Position numbers and translations under genes: made by a program
Assembly (NCBI RefSeq): GCF_029407905.1
Contig: NC_073626.1
Coordinates: 104,524,982 to 104,588,981, forward strand
DNA: 64,000 bases
Source of the DNA: Bubalus kerabau
Lineage: Eukaryota; Chordata; Mammalia; Artiodactyla; Bovidae
Direction of reading: 5' to 3'
In this document: piece after piece, positions 1-10,959 of the stretch
How positions within the stretch are numbered: position 1 is the stretch's first letter
Layout of the letters: each line of letters begins with the position of its first letter
The notes under the pieces: model-generated
The model's database searches: none
Told to the model about the DNA's origin: nothing
What the model saw: only the letters and a program-made list of their open reading frames with translations

Positions 1-222
1 GATGCGAAGAGCTGACTCACTGGAAAAGACCCTGATGCTGGGAAAGATTGAGGGCAGGAGGAGAAGGGGACAACAGAGGATGAGATGGTTGGATGACATC
101 ACCGACTCGATGGACATGGGTTTGGGTGGACTCCAGGAGCTGGTGATGGACAGGGAGGCCTGGCGTGCTATGGTTCATGGGGTCGCAAAGAGTCAGACAC
201 GACTGTGCGACTGAACTGAACT
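1..222 (+). mobile_element. BovB LINE, 3' end (cut by window edge)
   Basis: This is the last ~220 bases of a sense-oriented BovB (RTE-clade) element. It encodes the C-terminal tail of ORF2, with the arginine-rich GRRRRGQQRMRWLDG segment that recurs in most BovB copies here. It ends in the ACTGAACTGAACT tail in place of poly(A). The left end lies outside the window, so copy length is unknown. It has no coding capacity of its own. Confidence 0.93.
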
Positions 223-506
223 CAGTGAATGGGATGGCATTTTATTTTTTTATCATTAAGCATTGTCATTAGAATTAAAATAATATAAAAATAATGAAAA
301 TGGTAATATTTAGCTAAAATTAAGACAAAAATAAATGGTACTGAATAAATAAAAATATATTAATTCACATATCTTTATTTGATTAGTCAGATAAACTTAT
401 ACCAGTCCATCACAGAACAACCAGAAATTCAAAGCAATAATTAAATTCTATCTTTAATATTTTACTTATTTTCAGTCATTAAAAAAAAGAACTTTAAAAT
501 ACGTCT

Positions 507-906
507 AATTTTGTCCTCAGTTCTGTTCTGCTCAGTTGCTCAGTCGTGTCCCAATTCTTTGTGACCCCATGGACTGCAGCATGCCAGGCTTCCTTTTCGA
601 TCACTAATTCCTGGAGCTTGCTCAGACTCATGTCTATCAAGTTGGTGATGCCAACCAACCATCTCACCCTCTGTTGTCCCCTTCTCCTCATGCCTTCAAT
701 CTTTCCCAGCATCAGGGTCTTTTCCAGTGAATCAGTTCTTCACATAAGGTGGCCAAACTATTGGAGCTTTTGCTTCAGCATCAGTCCTTCCAATGAATAT
801 TCAGGACTGATTTCCTTTAGGATGGACTGGTTGGATCTCCTTGCAGTCCAAGGAACTCTCAAGTCTTCTCAAACACCCCAGTTCAAAAGCATCAATTTTG
901 TCCTCA
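507..906 (-). mobile_element. BovB LINE, 5'-truncated, with TSDs
   Basis: An antisense BovB 3' fragment occupies 520-893. It is bracketed by a perfect 13-base direct repeat, AATTTTGTCCTCA, at 507-519 and 894-906. The repeat defines the insertion exactly and shows 5' truncation during target-primed reverse transcription. Frames on the minus strand carry the usual ORF2 C-terminal residues, interrupted by stops. Confidence 0.93.
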
Positions 907-2537
907 TGAATGTGTATTTCACAAAGATGGGGGAAATTTTTATTAAACAGCTTTTAGCTAGACTTAATTTAAAAAAAAATAGATATATTCTTTTGTGAGC
1001 CTTTATATTCATTTTTGCCTTAGACTCTGTGAGTATAGAGGTGACCTGACAAGATCAGAAGTAGTTAAGAAATATTTCAATTAAGTACATTTTAGTTACT
1101 AGGAAATCTTCTAAGGAGAGGTACAAAACTCTTGCTCCCCCATCCCAGTACCCCTTTTTCTAGGCTCAAGAATAACTTTTGTTACTAATTTGGTTTCTTG
1201 ATTGTTCTGATAAAAGGGCTATTCCTGGGAGTAAACATGAATGTCCTAGTCCTAGGAAAAGAATTAGCTCATGTTGTAAATGAACACATTTGGAGTCTGA
1301 TTTATATACTAGCTGGATAAGATTAGTTAGCCAGTCCAATGAAGCCAATTACCTCAAGTTTCTAAGCTGACCCCACCAAGCACAACATCCTCAAATTATT
1401 GACCTCACCAATAAGAACTTGCCCCTAATGTGGCCCTTATACTGAAGCCACAACAGGGTTGGGCAGGAAGGACTCACAGACAGCAACCCCTCTGCACTCA
1501 TTTCTCATGTTCTTCTGTTCTCTTACAACCAGAACATCAAATTATCTTTTGTAACTAACTGAATCTAAATAAACAATCAAAGATAATTTTAGAAAAATTC
1601 TCTTTAAAAGAGTCTAAAATATTTCTCCCACAATTCATTAGGGAACTGTTCTCTGTATGTGAGAATAAAAAGTAGGCAATTTGAGTCTGTGATCCTTCTG
1701 AATTACCAAAATTAGTCAAAATCACATATTCTTAAGTAAACGCCTGTGGGGAAAAAAGAGGGTAATATCCAGTTTGACAATTTATGGCTTAGATGCTGCT
1801 GCAGGTTGACAACTGCTTTCAAATTCTTTTCTACTCAACCTTTATATAAAAATGCCTATTAACTATAGAACTATAGTTTGGTAAATAACTATTAAATCTC
1901 AATAAATTGTGATTGAAAATTTAATTTGTTTTCAATTAAAAACAATAAACATGTCAAATACAATAACTCTTTACTTGTGACAATTAATATGCAGCTGAAA
2001 ATATTTATCCTTTTTTTCTTTTTTGACCAAATCAATGTAGAAACACCAAAAATGTATAAATAGATATACTTAGAAATTAATTAGTTAAGGATAAAGCATA
2101 ATAAGGTACTTTCTAGAAAAATGAGTTGGGATAAAAAAAATATACATATATGAAAAATAGTGGCTTTTTCTCAAGATATTTATTATGATTCAAATAATTT
2201 AAGGTGGGTTCTTTTTTTCTTGGAGAACTGTACTTCAAAATTTCACTTTGGTTATGTAAAACTTCTAAACTGCTAAAACTTCTAAAACTGCTAACTCTGT
2301 TAGCAGTTCTTAACCTTTTGAGAATAAAATTAAATCATGTCTAAATATTAAATTGTAGAAGGTAAAGGGGAAATAATATCAGAGATAACAAATGGAACTA
2401 CATCAGGACTTAAAAACAAGTTTCCAAATGACTAAAGTAACTGAATACTCAAAAGAAAGAAAATAAGAACTTGGAGTGGAAACAAATGTTGGATGTAGAT
2501 GACTAAATTTACAACCCAAAATGAACTCAAAATTGCT
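907..2537. other. Unique AT-rich DNA, nothing recognised
   Basis: I see no exon-like frame or family I can name with confidence. The part at about 1340-1570 is less AT-rich and contains an AATAAA, which could suggest an old LTR, but I could not match it. Confidence 0.5.
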
Positions 2538-2619
2538 ACCAAATAAATTGTAAAGGAATCTGAATCAATAAAATGTGAACCAAATAAATTGTAAAGGAAT
2601 CTGAATCAATAGAATGTGA
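2538..2619. repeat. 41-bp tandem duplication
   Basis: Two direct copies, 2538-2578 and 2579-2619, differ at a single base (A at 2571, G at 2612). A third copy begins for only a few bases. The near identity implies a recent local duplication. Confidence 0.95.
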
Positions 2620-2621
2620 AC

Positions 2622-2645
2622 AAATAGCACTATGTAGTGCTATTT
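2622..2645. repeat. Perfect inverted repeat, 11-bp arms
   Basis: The arm AAATAGCACTA (2622-2632) is followed by a 2-base centre and its exact reverse complement (2635-2645). It begins three bases after the 41-bp tandem duplication. Confidence 0.95.
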
Positions 2646-2939
2646 CATAGAAATTGATTAAAAACAAGGCAAGGACAGAATTAACCTAAACCTAATAGAA
2701 TGTCAGACACACAAAGTGAAAGTAAGAGTTGAATCAACCATCCAAATACTTCTACTTCCCTAAATGCTGCTGTCTAAAAATCAAGAAAACTGAAGCAAAA
2801 TTATTCTAGTTTGAATCCTGAATATTTTCCATATTCTCCATGTGACAGTCTGTGTAAATCTACATTTCCATAAATACAATACTTTAAATCTGCTTTGGTA
2901 AACTCTAAAACTAGTAATAGTAGTAGCATTACCTAAGCT

Positions 2940-3080
2940 TTTCCAATATGCAGAACACTGTGCTATGCATCCCTGATGTATTATATCAACTATTTTCAGG
3001 ACCACACTGGAGAGGCAGAGGCAAAAGGAGGATGAGTGAATTAGCCAGTAGATAAGAGAGTCCAATAAGTGGGGAGCTGC
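2940..3080 (-). mobile_element. Possible MIR fragment
   Basis: The stretch reading 'cagaacactgtgctatgcat' and the following bases align loosely with the antisense MIR core (…GGCACTGTGCTAAGCAC…). Divergence is high and the right part is poorly matched. Confidence 0.35.
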
Positions 3081-5039
3081 AAATGCCACCACGTGTGGCT
3101 GACTCAGAAGAGTAGGACACACTTCACTGCACTAGATATGTATAAAGAGCTGATCCTAGAGAAGAATTTTAAGGGGAAAGAGCTTGTCATCTGCCCATCA
3201 GCACCACTTAGAACTTCCAATGAAAGTAACAAGTTGAGTTGAATAGGGCTAAAACTAATATGGAAAATATTATAGTCCAGCAGAGGACATTAAGACAGTT
3301 CAGTAATATTTCATGGTTAGCAGAGTTAAAGGCAGCTGAGATATCTAATAAGATGAGTACAGTCAAAGACCCTATTTCAGAGTTAATAGGCAGATCATTA
3401 CGAGCTTTGACCAAAGCAGTCCCCATACTGACCTAATCAAAATCCAGAATGAAAATTATCATAAAGTGCATGATGAACCAATTAGCCTGGAGCTGGGTTG
3501 CTTCTATCTGCTCAAGTATCTCAGCTGGGAATGGTAAATTAAAAACTAAAAGGAAATGAAGAGGAAAAAAGCACTAGAAGGCAGGAGCATTAGACTAAAT
3601 TCTGGGCCCTCCTGCAAAAGTTTCAGAGAGATCGCTTTTGCTTTGTTTATAGAAAAACAGGCAATATATACACAGATTTCTGGCAAATAGCAGGTACCCC
3701 TATGTAGGCCTCCATTGACCTCAGAGGTACACAGGTAGTACTTGTTTACCACTTGGGTAAGAAAGAAGTGTTTTCTTTCACTATCTTAATGTTAAATGCC
3801 ACTTATTGAAAATGTTTTTAAAAAAATAGTATGGGGGTGGAGTTTTGAGCTTTAAGTTGATAAAGATTGTGTAAAGGAGCAAGTAGCTCATTTGAACCAA
3901 AGTTAAAATTTTAACTGGAACCCTATGCAGAAATAATAGCTTTATTGCTTCCTGATTTACCTATTTTTTTTTTTTTTTGTCAAATCTGGAAGAGAAATTT
4001 AAAAGTAGAATTTTGGTGAGATATTAAAGAATACCAAAAAAGTTATAAGATTGACATGACACTATTCTCCAAAGGCTTTCTTAGCTTTAAAGAAGTCTAA
4101 GAAATGAGGTGAGACTGAATTATGTAGAAGAAAGAAAACAAACAGAAGAATAGATGAGGAAACTACATGTAATCTGCCATTAACTAACCATTTTGCCATT
4201 ATTAGTTTCCTTTCCACAACTTAAGCGTCATTTTAAAAATTAATTTGCTTATTTTTATTTTTTTAATTCAGTGAGAAGGTTAAGCTCACAGTGTTATAAA
4301 AAATTTCTAGCTCAAAAATGTTCTCATTTTCAAATTTTATTTGGGCATTAGTAGGAAAATAATAACCATAAAATGGAGGAATTGTCTCAAACATGCTTTG
4401 ACTGCCTTTCAAATACAATCAGAGAATGTTTGTTTATTTTCTAGTCTTCTGGTAAAGCCTGAATTACCTTTTCTTCCTTTCCTTATGTGTTAATACCTTC
4501 AAAATAGTTACTTAAGAATACTGTACAGTATTGAATCCAAACACCATTCCATTGCTCTAAACTTTTTGGAAGTGCATTCATAAAAAAGTCAGTAGAAATA
4601 CATTATCACTTAGAAGTCACAAGTCACATTCAAAATTATAACTCCACTTGGTCACCATATTGAATCTCAAATTACATTAAGCTCTTTTATTAGAAAAATT
4701 AAAAAAATTAAGTTTCAATGTTGAACATATGCTATCTAAAAACTATTTTACAGAAATCTATTTATGCCACATCCATAAATAAAATTTAAAAAAGAAGAGG
4801 AGGAGGAGACAGAGAAAGAGAAAAAGAATTCTAAAAAATTTTCAACAAACGAATTTTCCCCCTAAACATTCCTGGCCAGGAGAGAATTGTCCTACTACAT
4901 GAATAGGTTATCTTCTTGGGGACATACTCATATGTGTCTTTGAATCTGAAACTGTTAATCAATATTACCAGACATGTTTCATAGCTGGGTCCTTTAATTT
5001 ATCTCCAGATGGTAAATTTGAGTCAAAGTTAGTTTAATA
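3081..5039. other. Unique AT-rich DNA
   Basis: No gene or named repeat is evident. There is a T run at 3964-3979 and a purine-rich patch at about 4790-4830 (AAGAGGAGGAGGAGACAGAG). The short open frames on both strands have no recognisable domain. Confidence 0.5.
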
Positions 5040-5235
5040 AAATGGTGTGGGCATTAGAGTCAGACACACTTATGCTGAAAACCCAGCTTCACCACTTGCT
5101 AATTATGTGATTTCAAGCCAGTTACTGAGCCTCGGTCCGTCAACTTATAATTATGGGAATATTATCTGATCATGGAGCTATTTTAAGAATAAGAAAATGT
5201 GAAAACTCTCAGCACAATGACTGGAACAGAGTGGC
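5040..5235 (+). mobile_element. MIR SINE
   Basis: The order 'attagagtcagac', 'acccagcttcaccacttgcta', 'gtgatttcaagccagttactgagcct' and 'cagcacaatgactgg' matches MIR from near its 5' tRNA-derived part through the core. Divergence is high, as expected of an element older than the placental radiation. Confidence 0.85.
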
Positions 5236-6020
5236 TGCTTGAAGGTTGTGGGAGCTGCTTCGCAGTTCCTTATTGCCTCCTCATTTGTCATAGAGAACTG
5301 CTTTGCACCTCAGTAAAGAGACTCCATACACAGGTTAGATGGTGGCAATTTCAGCTACAGATAAAACCAAATCTTCAACAATGAAATAAAGTGCTGATTA
5401 GGAAGAAGCTAGGTTAAAATTGGGCATCTTTGTACCTGATAATATTCACTAGGAAATGGTGACCAGAAGGAGGTCAGAATTCTTGCAAAATTGACAGGTA
5501 CCTTACCTAGAACCCTGACTCTTACAAGAAGACATGAAGGGTTTCAATTTAATGCTTGATTTAAAGGTCAGACTCTTTTTATCAGAGTGACATCTCCTTT
5601 GGGACCTAATGACAGGAATTACAGTACATCTGGCAATTATATATTTGTGTAGGAGTGAAGGCCGGGGTATTCAGGTGCTTAAACATCTCCACAAACTTAG
5701 GAGGCACTACCTTTGCCAAGATGGCAGAAACACTGGAGCCAGGGAGAGAATTCTAGTCTTGCTGGAATTCAATACAGCTTCCTTTTGAATATGCTTGTGG
5801 ATCTGGTTACTCTCAAACAATTCATGTGCTTCCACACACACAGACTAAAAGATGAAGCCATTCTGGGAGCAAAGTAATTGACAGATAAATATTATTGATT
5901 GCATTTAACCAAATATCTTGAGAACATCAAGGATCTGGTTGGGCAGAGAGCACAGACAACATGGATGGCTCTGCAATTGACATGCAGTTCTTCCCTCTCT
6001 TGCAGAAATTTGCATAAAGT
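5236..6020. other. Unique sequence
   Basis: No gene, domain or named repeat was recognised. It leads into the TTTC microsatellite and the candidate conserved block that follows. Confidence 0.5.
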
Positions 6021-6053
6021 TTTTCTTTCTTTCTTTCTTTTTTTTTTTCTTTG
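6021..6053. repeat. (TTTC)n microsatellite plus T run
   Basis: About five TTTC units run into an 11-base T tract and then CTTTG. This is a simple pyrimidine repeat. Confidence 0.95.
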
Positions 6054-6059
6054 TCAGAA

Positions 6060-6310
6060 AAAATTATGAAAGTGTCACTTTCCCTTTGCAGTTAATTCAG
6101 GAGAGATCCTCAATTCGAGCAGGGCACATTTTCATGCAAATACAGCAGCACAGTTTCCAGCCCCCTAATAGCTTCTTACAAATGATGTGCCATTACAACG
6201 AGGTTTATTTAAACAAATTTAATACATCTTTAATCAAGCTGGAGAGCATTTTCAAAGGTCACGCTCCAAATCAGGATCACTGTACTGAGCTTATCAAAGT
6301 ATTAGCTTAA
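6060..6310. other. Candidate conserved non-coding block
   Basis: Base composition is more balanced than in the neighbours, there is no repeat similarity, and CpGs are retained (TTCGAGC, ACGAGG, CACGCTCC). An octamer-type ATGCAAAT site lies near 6135. The + strand is open for 74 codons from a TTG at 6086 to a stop at 6308-6310, preceded by a pyrimidine-rich stretch ending in CAG that could mimic a splice acceptor. The peptide resembles no family I know, so I favour a regulatory block over an exon. Conservation itself is inferred. Confidence 0.35.
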
Positions 6311-6479
6311 GGGGGAGGGAGAATTATTTCTTGGACAAGTAATTTTAGGCAAATCTTTATTTACATTTTTATTCAGTTATTAAATTTTATTCCTCTCCCT
6401 CCTCCTTCTAGTCTCCATTTATGAACCTATAAGAAAGTCTGCAAATGGAGCTATAAGCATATCACTGCAGTCAGTCCTT

Positions 6480-6680
6480 CTAGAGGCGACGCCTTTGAAG
6501 ACAGGCGGTCTAAAACGCAAGGACAGAAGACCAGACATTTTCAATGTCAAAGATAATCTTTTAGTGCCTCTAAAGCATCCTTCCCAAAGGTCTCACATTA
6601 GGCTCTGTATACATTGCTGAAATTCTAATGCACTGTTTCCTCGATGGACAAATGAAATAGACTTTGAGACTTGCCCTAAC
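6480..6680. other. Candidate conserved non-coding block with CpGs
   Basis: Within AT-rich DNA this block keeps several CpGs, including the small inverted repeat AGGCGACGCCT near 6485, GGCGGTC and AACGCAAGG. I recognise no repeat family. CpG retention in a non-repeat segment is compatible with purifying selection or low methylation. Function is not shown. Confidence 0.3.
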
Positions 6681-8017
6681 CAAGACCCTCATTCTTTCTC
6701 CCTCTCTGGCTCTGTGTCTCTGTCTCTACTTCTCACTCTATGTATAACATATATGCAAACACATAGTTGCCTTTCATTAATTATTCCCACAAGCATTTAA
6801 TGTGATTATTCAAGGTTCTTTCTGACTCCTGAATCTTTTACATGAACAATTATAGAACAGAAAAGATCAGCTTGATGCTCCTAAGAAAAATAAGTGTATC
6901 TTTGATACTAAATCTTCAGACAAATGTCAGTAATAGCAACTACCATATGCAGTCACAATGACAGAGGAAATGTCAGTGTTTTCAGTGTGAGCTTCCATTC
7001 TATACAATTCAACCCTTTACCCAAGTATAAAAGTAACTAATGAGGCCCCAAGATTAAAGGGGAAGTGAACTCTGCAAGAACACAGAAATAGCTGATGGGA
7101 AGAGAAGAGTTACTCCCGAGGATTTTAATGCTCATTAGACTCAGGAGCTTTCAAACTTCTCAACAACATAGAAATGAAACAGAGCATCTGAAAAGACAAC
7201 CCCGAGATAATGATAAGATCATGCAGCACGGCTATTGAATCTATTTGGGGGTTTTAGCTCACTACCAAAAGTTTCCTCTAGGGTGAAAAAACTGGGGAAC
7301 TGGGAAAAAAAAGAACAGAAAATCACAGAGATAATCATGTTTGCAGGCCAAGAAGAAGCAAAGAACCACCTCTTTACATAAAGGACATGCCAGGATCAGC
7401 CATCCCAAATGTGGTGCTGAGTAGGTCAAGGCAAAGGGAACAGTAAGTAGGTAGAAAATAGGAGAAAGGAAAGAAAACTGTTTGTGGCTTAGGATACAAG
7501 GGAATTCACAAGTAATCCATAACAGCAGAAAAAGGATCATTAAACAGTGATTTTGATTTGGGTTGACTCATGAAGAAATTATCTAATGTCTTGTTATTAA
7601 GTATTTTGTGGCAAAACTTACAAGCAAAATAAAAACATAAGCAAAAGAATCAACAAATTCCTATTGTACAGAATGCAAAGTAAACATATTTGAAGATATA
7701 CTCTCTACAGATTAATTTTTCCCTTTCTTTCTAAATATAATTCTCCCACTATTCTTCAGAATATTCTTCACAAAAAGTTATTTTCAAGGGATGTGTGGCA
7801 AAAGTTAAAAATGAAGGTGCATTTTTAATCATTTTACACTCCTGACTTATTCAAATTATATGTCCTTTCAAAAAGGTGATAGATAGGTTGACGGAGTGGA
7901 AAAATTATCTCAGTTTGAATAAGCGGCAGCCATTTTTTTTAAAAATCTCTGAGCAAATTTTTATTTGTCTTGATGTATATCCTGATATCAGCAACTCTAC
8001 AGTAGGCTGGCTTATAC
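6681..8017. other. Unique sequence with a CT-rich patch
   Basis: CT-rich low complexity occurs at about 6690-6740. The rest has no recognisable gene or repeat. The 92-codon minus-strand frame at 7262-7540 is phenylalanine- and leucine-rich, without a recognisable domain, and looks fortuitous. Confidence 0.5.
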
Positions 8018-8352
8018 TCTGTTTCTTTTTTCTTTTTTTCTTCCTTTTTATTCTTTAATTGGTGGAAAATTGCTTGACAATTTTGTGTTGGTTTCTGCCA
8101 CACAACAACAATCTATAATTATCAATCATAATTATAGATTTGTTTATATATCCCTTCCCTCCTGAGCTTCTCTCCCTTCCCCCCAGTCCACCTCTCTAGG
8201 TCATCACAGAGAACCAGGCTGGGATCCCTGTGGTATTTAGCAGCTTCCCACTATTTTACACACGATAGTGTATATATGTCAAAAAACTAGGAATAAATCT
8301 AGTATATGACCCAGCAATCACTACCGTGAGAAAGCCACAATTCTGTGTCTTT
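8018..8352 (-). mobile_element. L1 with inverted 5' part (twin-priming structure)
   Basis: From left to right: TCTGTTTCTTT (8018-8028), a T-rich antisense tail, antisense L1 3' UTR to about 8280 ('taggtcatcacagagaaccaggctggg'-type sequence), then an abrupt switch to sense L1 ORF2-end sequence (8281-8341, 'atatgacccagcaatca'). TCTGTGTCTTT (8342-8352) follows. The flanking repeats match at 10 of 11 bases and bracket both halves, so this is one insertion whose 5' part was inverted during integration. It has no coding capacity. Confidence 0.85.
8110..8140. repeat. Perfect 13-bp inverted repeat inside L1 3' UTR
   Basis: Arms 8110-8122 (AATCTATAATTAT) and 8128-8140 are exact reverse complements around a CAATC loop. 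The remembered L1 sequence here contains only one arm-like segment, so the second arm looks like a local templated change. Confidence 0.9.
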
Positions 8353-8659
8353 ACAATAACCCTAAATTCCTTGGAAAGGCTGAATGGCCATACACTGCTT
8401 CCCCTTGGCAAGTTTGGTGGCTACTGTAAATGCTTCTCATCTTCTTTCCTTTTCTCCCTACTCTAGCCCCACTCCCTTCACTCTCCTCTTCCTAAACCAG
8501 AGTCTGGAATTCTAAGAACATTGGCACAATGTCTCAGTGTCTGTGGTGCCAACAATTGTGTTTCTGCACACAGGTGTGGGTGTGATGAGGTGTGGGTGTG
8601 ATGTGGCACAATTAGAATTCATTCTCAAAATTCCCTGCTGACACTATTCACTTACACAG
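8353..8659. other. Unique sequence
   Basis: No gene or named family was recognised. It contains the 16-bp tandem duplication at 8572-8603. Confidence 0.5.
8572..8603. repeat. Perfect 16-bp tandem duplication
   Basis: AGGTGTGGGTGTGATG occurs at 8572-8587 and again, identical, at 8588-8603. The unit contains GTGTGGG, related to CACCC-box type sites on the other strand. Confidence 0.97.
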
Positions 8660-8770
8660 CCTTAGAAATGTGCACATCCTGGTGCACTGCTCAGAGACTC
8701 TGATATCGGATCTGACCTAAGGCATGGCATCTATATTTTGAAAAAGTTTCCTGGGTGATTTCTGTAGAAA
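8660..8770 (+). mobile_element. MER5A-like hAT DNA transposon fragment
   Basis: 'cttagaaatgtgcacatcctggtgc … agagactctgatatcgg … gcatctatattttgaaaaag … tgggtgatttctgtag' follows the order of MER5A, a short non-autonomous hAT-Charlie relative. It is diverged and lacks clear terminal inverted repeats. Confidence 0.6.
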
Positions 8771-8874
8771 GAGTAGTGGAATCCTGAAAGAACCATGTCA
8801 TCTTCCTGACTAATTCATTTTCTCGCTATGTTATCCAGTCACTTATCCTCTCTAAGCTTCAGTTTGAAAGATGG

Positions 8875-9535
8875 AGAATCATTCATTTATCCCTTCATTC
8901 TTTCAGAGAGTATTTATTATGATTCTACCATGTGCTTTGCATAAATGAATATTTTTCAGGAAATTTCAGTCTAGTGGTGTAGATCGATTTAAATTTGATA
9001 GGTATGTATGAAAACCTTGGAGAGTTGTAGCTACCAGTTCTCTCCAGGGACGTCAAAGTTGGGAAGACTTCACAGATCAAATGATATTAGCTAGGATTTA
9101 AATGATGAATATACTTTTACCAGGAGGAAGAGTAAGGGGATTTTAGCAAAAAGGGGAGTATATTTAAGACACGGAATCATGAAACATGTGGCTTATAAGG
9201 CTGTGGTTTGAGAAATAAAAAAAAAAAAAAAAAAAAACTTTTTGGTTAAGCAATGAGGTAATAATGGGAAGTGTGACTAGAAAGGTAAGACTGAACTTTG
9301 AAGTTCCTGAAAAAACATGCTGAAGAATTTGGATTTTTTTCTTGTGGAAAATGAATTATCAGTTTTTTCTTTGCCTGCTTTTAACATAGAAATCACACAT
9401 ACACACAGGGAGATTTATAATTTCAGAGGTAAATTTAGTATCAGATAAAAGAAGAGACTAGGGCAGAAAAACTGATTAAGAAAGAGAAACTAGAAGGGAA
9501 AGAGTTGAAAGTCACTCTAAAATGAATCAACAGAT
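8875..9535 (-). mobile_element. L2 LINE, antisense, long fragment
   Basis: The left part (attcatttatccc, agtatttattatgattctaccatgtgc, cagtctagtgg) matches the antisense L2 3' end. The following 'gaagacttcacaga', 'gtgtgactagaaaggtaag' and 'ctgaagaatttggattttt' continue in order into upstream L2 sequence. A 21-base A run at 9217-9237 interrupts it and is not part of L2. Homology may extend weakly to about 9760. Confidence 0.6.
9217..9237. repeat. Poly(A) tract, 21 bases
   Basis: An uninterrupted A run lies inside antisense L2 sequence with no SINE or LINE body next to it. It is probably a local expansion. Confidence 0.97.
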
Positions 9536-9950
9536 CATTATGACTAACGCTAGGTGATAACAAAACAATAGTCATTTCTACTTAACTGGTTTGAAGATGA
9601 AAGAAAATTAAATATTTTGAAATTGTAAAAAATTTGCAGCCAGGGATATCAGTGTAGAAACCTCTAAAAAGACAAACATTGATCCGATTATTCAAGCTAA
9701 TAGTTTAAAGGAGAGAATCAATGAAGTGTAGCCAGTGTCCATATGTTATTTAATGAAACTGAAAGGATGACTTGGTTCAGTAAAATGATATGACTTTTTT
9801 CACATATTTTGAAATACATGGAATTCTAAGGACTCATCTGTTCTCCAGTTATAATTTTCTGTTTTAAACAATACAAGTTTAAAGATTTTCGTTGTTGCTG
9901 CCATAGTTCCTTCAGCAGTAAAACAATGGTAAAATTATTTACCAGCATTT
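9536..9950. other. Unique or highly diverged sequence
   Basis: Possibly further decayed antisense L2 up to about 9760, but similarity is too weak to call. The rest shows nothing recognisable. Confidence 0.4.
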
Positions 9951-10104
9951 TTGCCTGGGTTAAGAAGATTCCCCTGGAGAAAGAAGTGGCTACCCACTCC
10001 AGTATTCTTGCCTGGAGAATTCCATGGACAGAGGAGCCTGGTGGGCTATAGTCCATGGGGTCACAAAGAGTCGGTCATAACTGAGAAGCTAACACTTTTA
10101 CTTT
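9951..10104 (+). mobile_element. Bov-tA SINE, 5' part degraded
   Basis: The Bov-A body is clear ('cccactccagtattcttgcc', 'gaggagcctggtgggctata', 'cacaaagagtcggtcataac'). Only the end of the tRNA-like head (TGCCTGGGTTAAGAAGATTC) remains. The 5' A-box region is unrecognisable. Confidence 0.85.
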
Positions 10105-10378
10105 CACTTAAAGTCTATGGCCCAATGAATTACTGGATAAAACATGAATTACTTGACATTATTCTACCTATCAGTTGAGTTAAAAGAAATAACAAATCCA
10201 GAATGCTCAACTCTTGAATAATGGAATGATGTGTTGATAATAGGGTGAGGAGAAGCAATCTCTATGCAAAGGAGAATATAACTTCTCTGTGAGTCTCCCA
10301 GTACTTATCATGTTTTGGCTTGAATAAAGGAAAACTCTGCCTACAAATATACTTTTTTGTTGATATAGACTTAGTTTT

Positions 10379-10679
10379 TCCAAAGTTTTCTGCTGCTGCT
10401 GCTGCTAAGTCACTTCAGTCGTGTCCGACTCTGTGTGACCCCATAGACGGCAGCCCACCAGGCTCCCCCGTCCCTGGGATTCTCCAGGCAAGAACACCGG
10501 AGTGGGTTGCCATTTCCTTCTCCAATGCATGAAAGTGAAAAGTGAAAGTGAAGTCGCTTAGTCTTGTCCTACTCTTCACGACCCCATGGACTGCAGCCCA
10601 CCAGGCTCCTCCATCCATGGGATTTTCCAGGCAAGAGTACTGGAGTGGGGTGCCATTGCCTTCTCCGTCCAAAGTTTTC
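10379..10679 (-). mobile_element. Bov-A2 SINE (dimer) with TSDs
   Basis: Two antisense Bov-A monomers are joined by 'ccaatgcatgaaagtgaaa', with the 3' (CAG)n tail seen as TGCTGCTGCTGCTGCTAAG at the left. A 12-base TSD, TCCAAAGTTTTC, lies at 10379-10390 and 10668-10679, so the element is 10391-10667. It lacks a tRNA head and a Pol III promoter that I can see. Bov-A elements share 3' sequence with BovB, the likely source of their mobilisation. Confidence 0.96.
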
Positions 10680-10959
10680 AGTTCATAGCAAAACTGAGAA
10701 GAAGGTAGATATTTCCAATATACTTCTGGCCCCACCACATGCACAGGCTCTCCAACTATCAACTATTTACCCTAACACCATAAGGGTAAATTTGTTACAA
10801 TTGGTGACTCTACATTTATATATCATTACAATGTTAAACTCATTATATTATGGTTCATTCTTGGTATTGTACACTCTACTGGATTTGAAAAATGTTTAAT
10901 GAAATGTAGCCAAAGTTATAGTATCTTAAAACCAGTTTCACTGATTAAATAGCTTCTAT

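Noticed and set aside
1340..1570. Possible LTR with AATAAA
   Set aside because: No TG/CA ends, TSD or recognised family.
10389..10406. CTG triplet-repeat locus
   Set aside because: It is the (CAG)n tail of an antisense Bov-A2 element.
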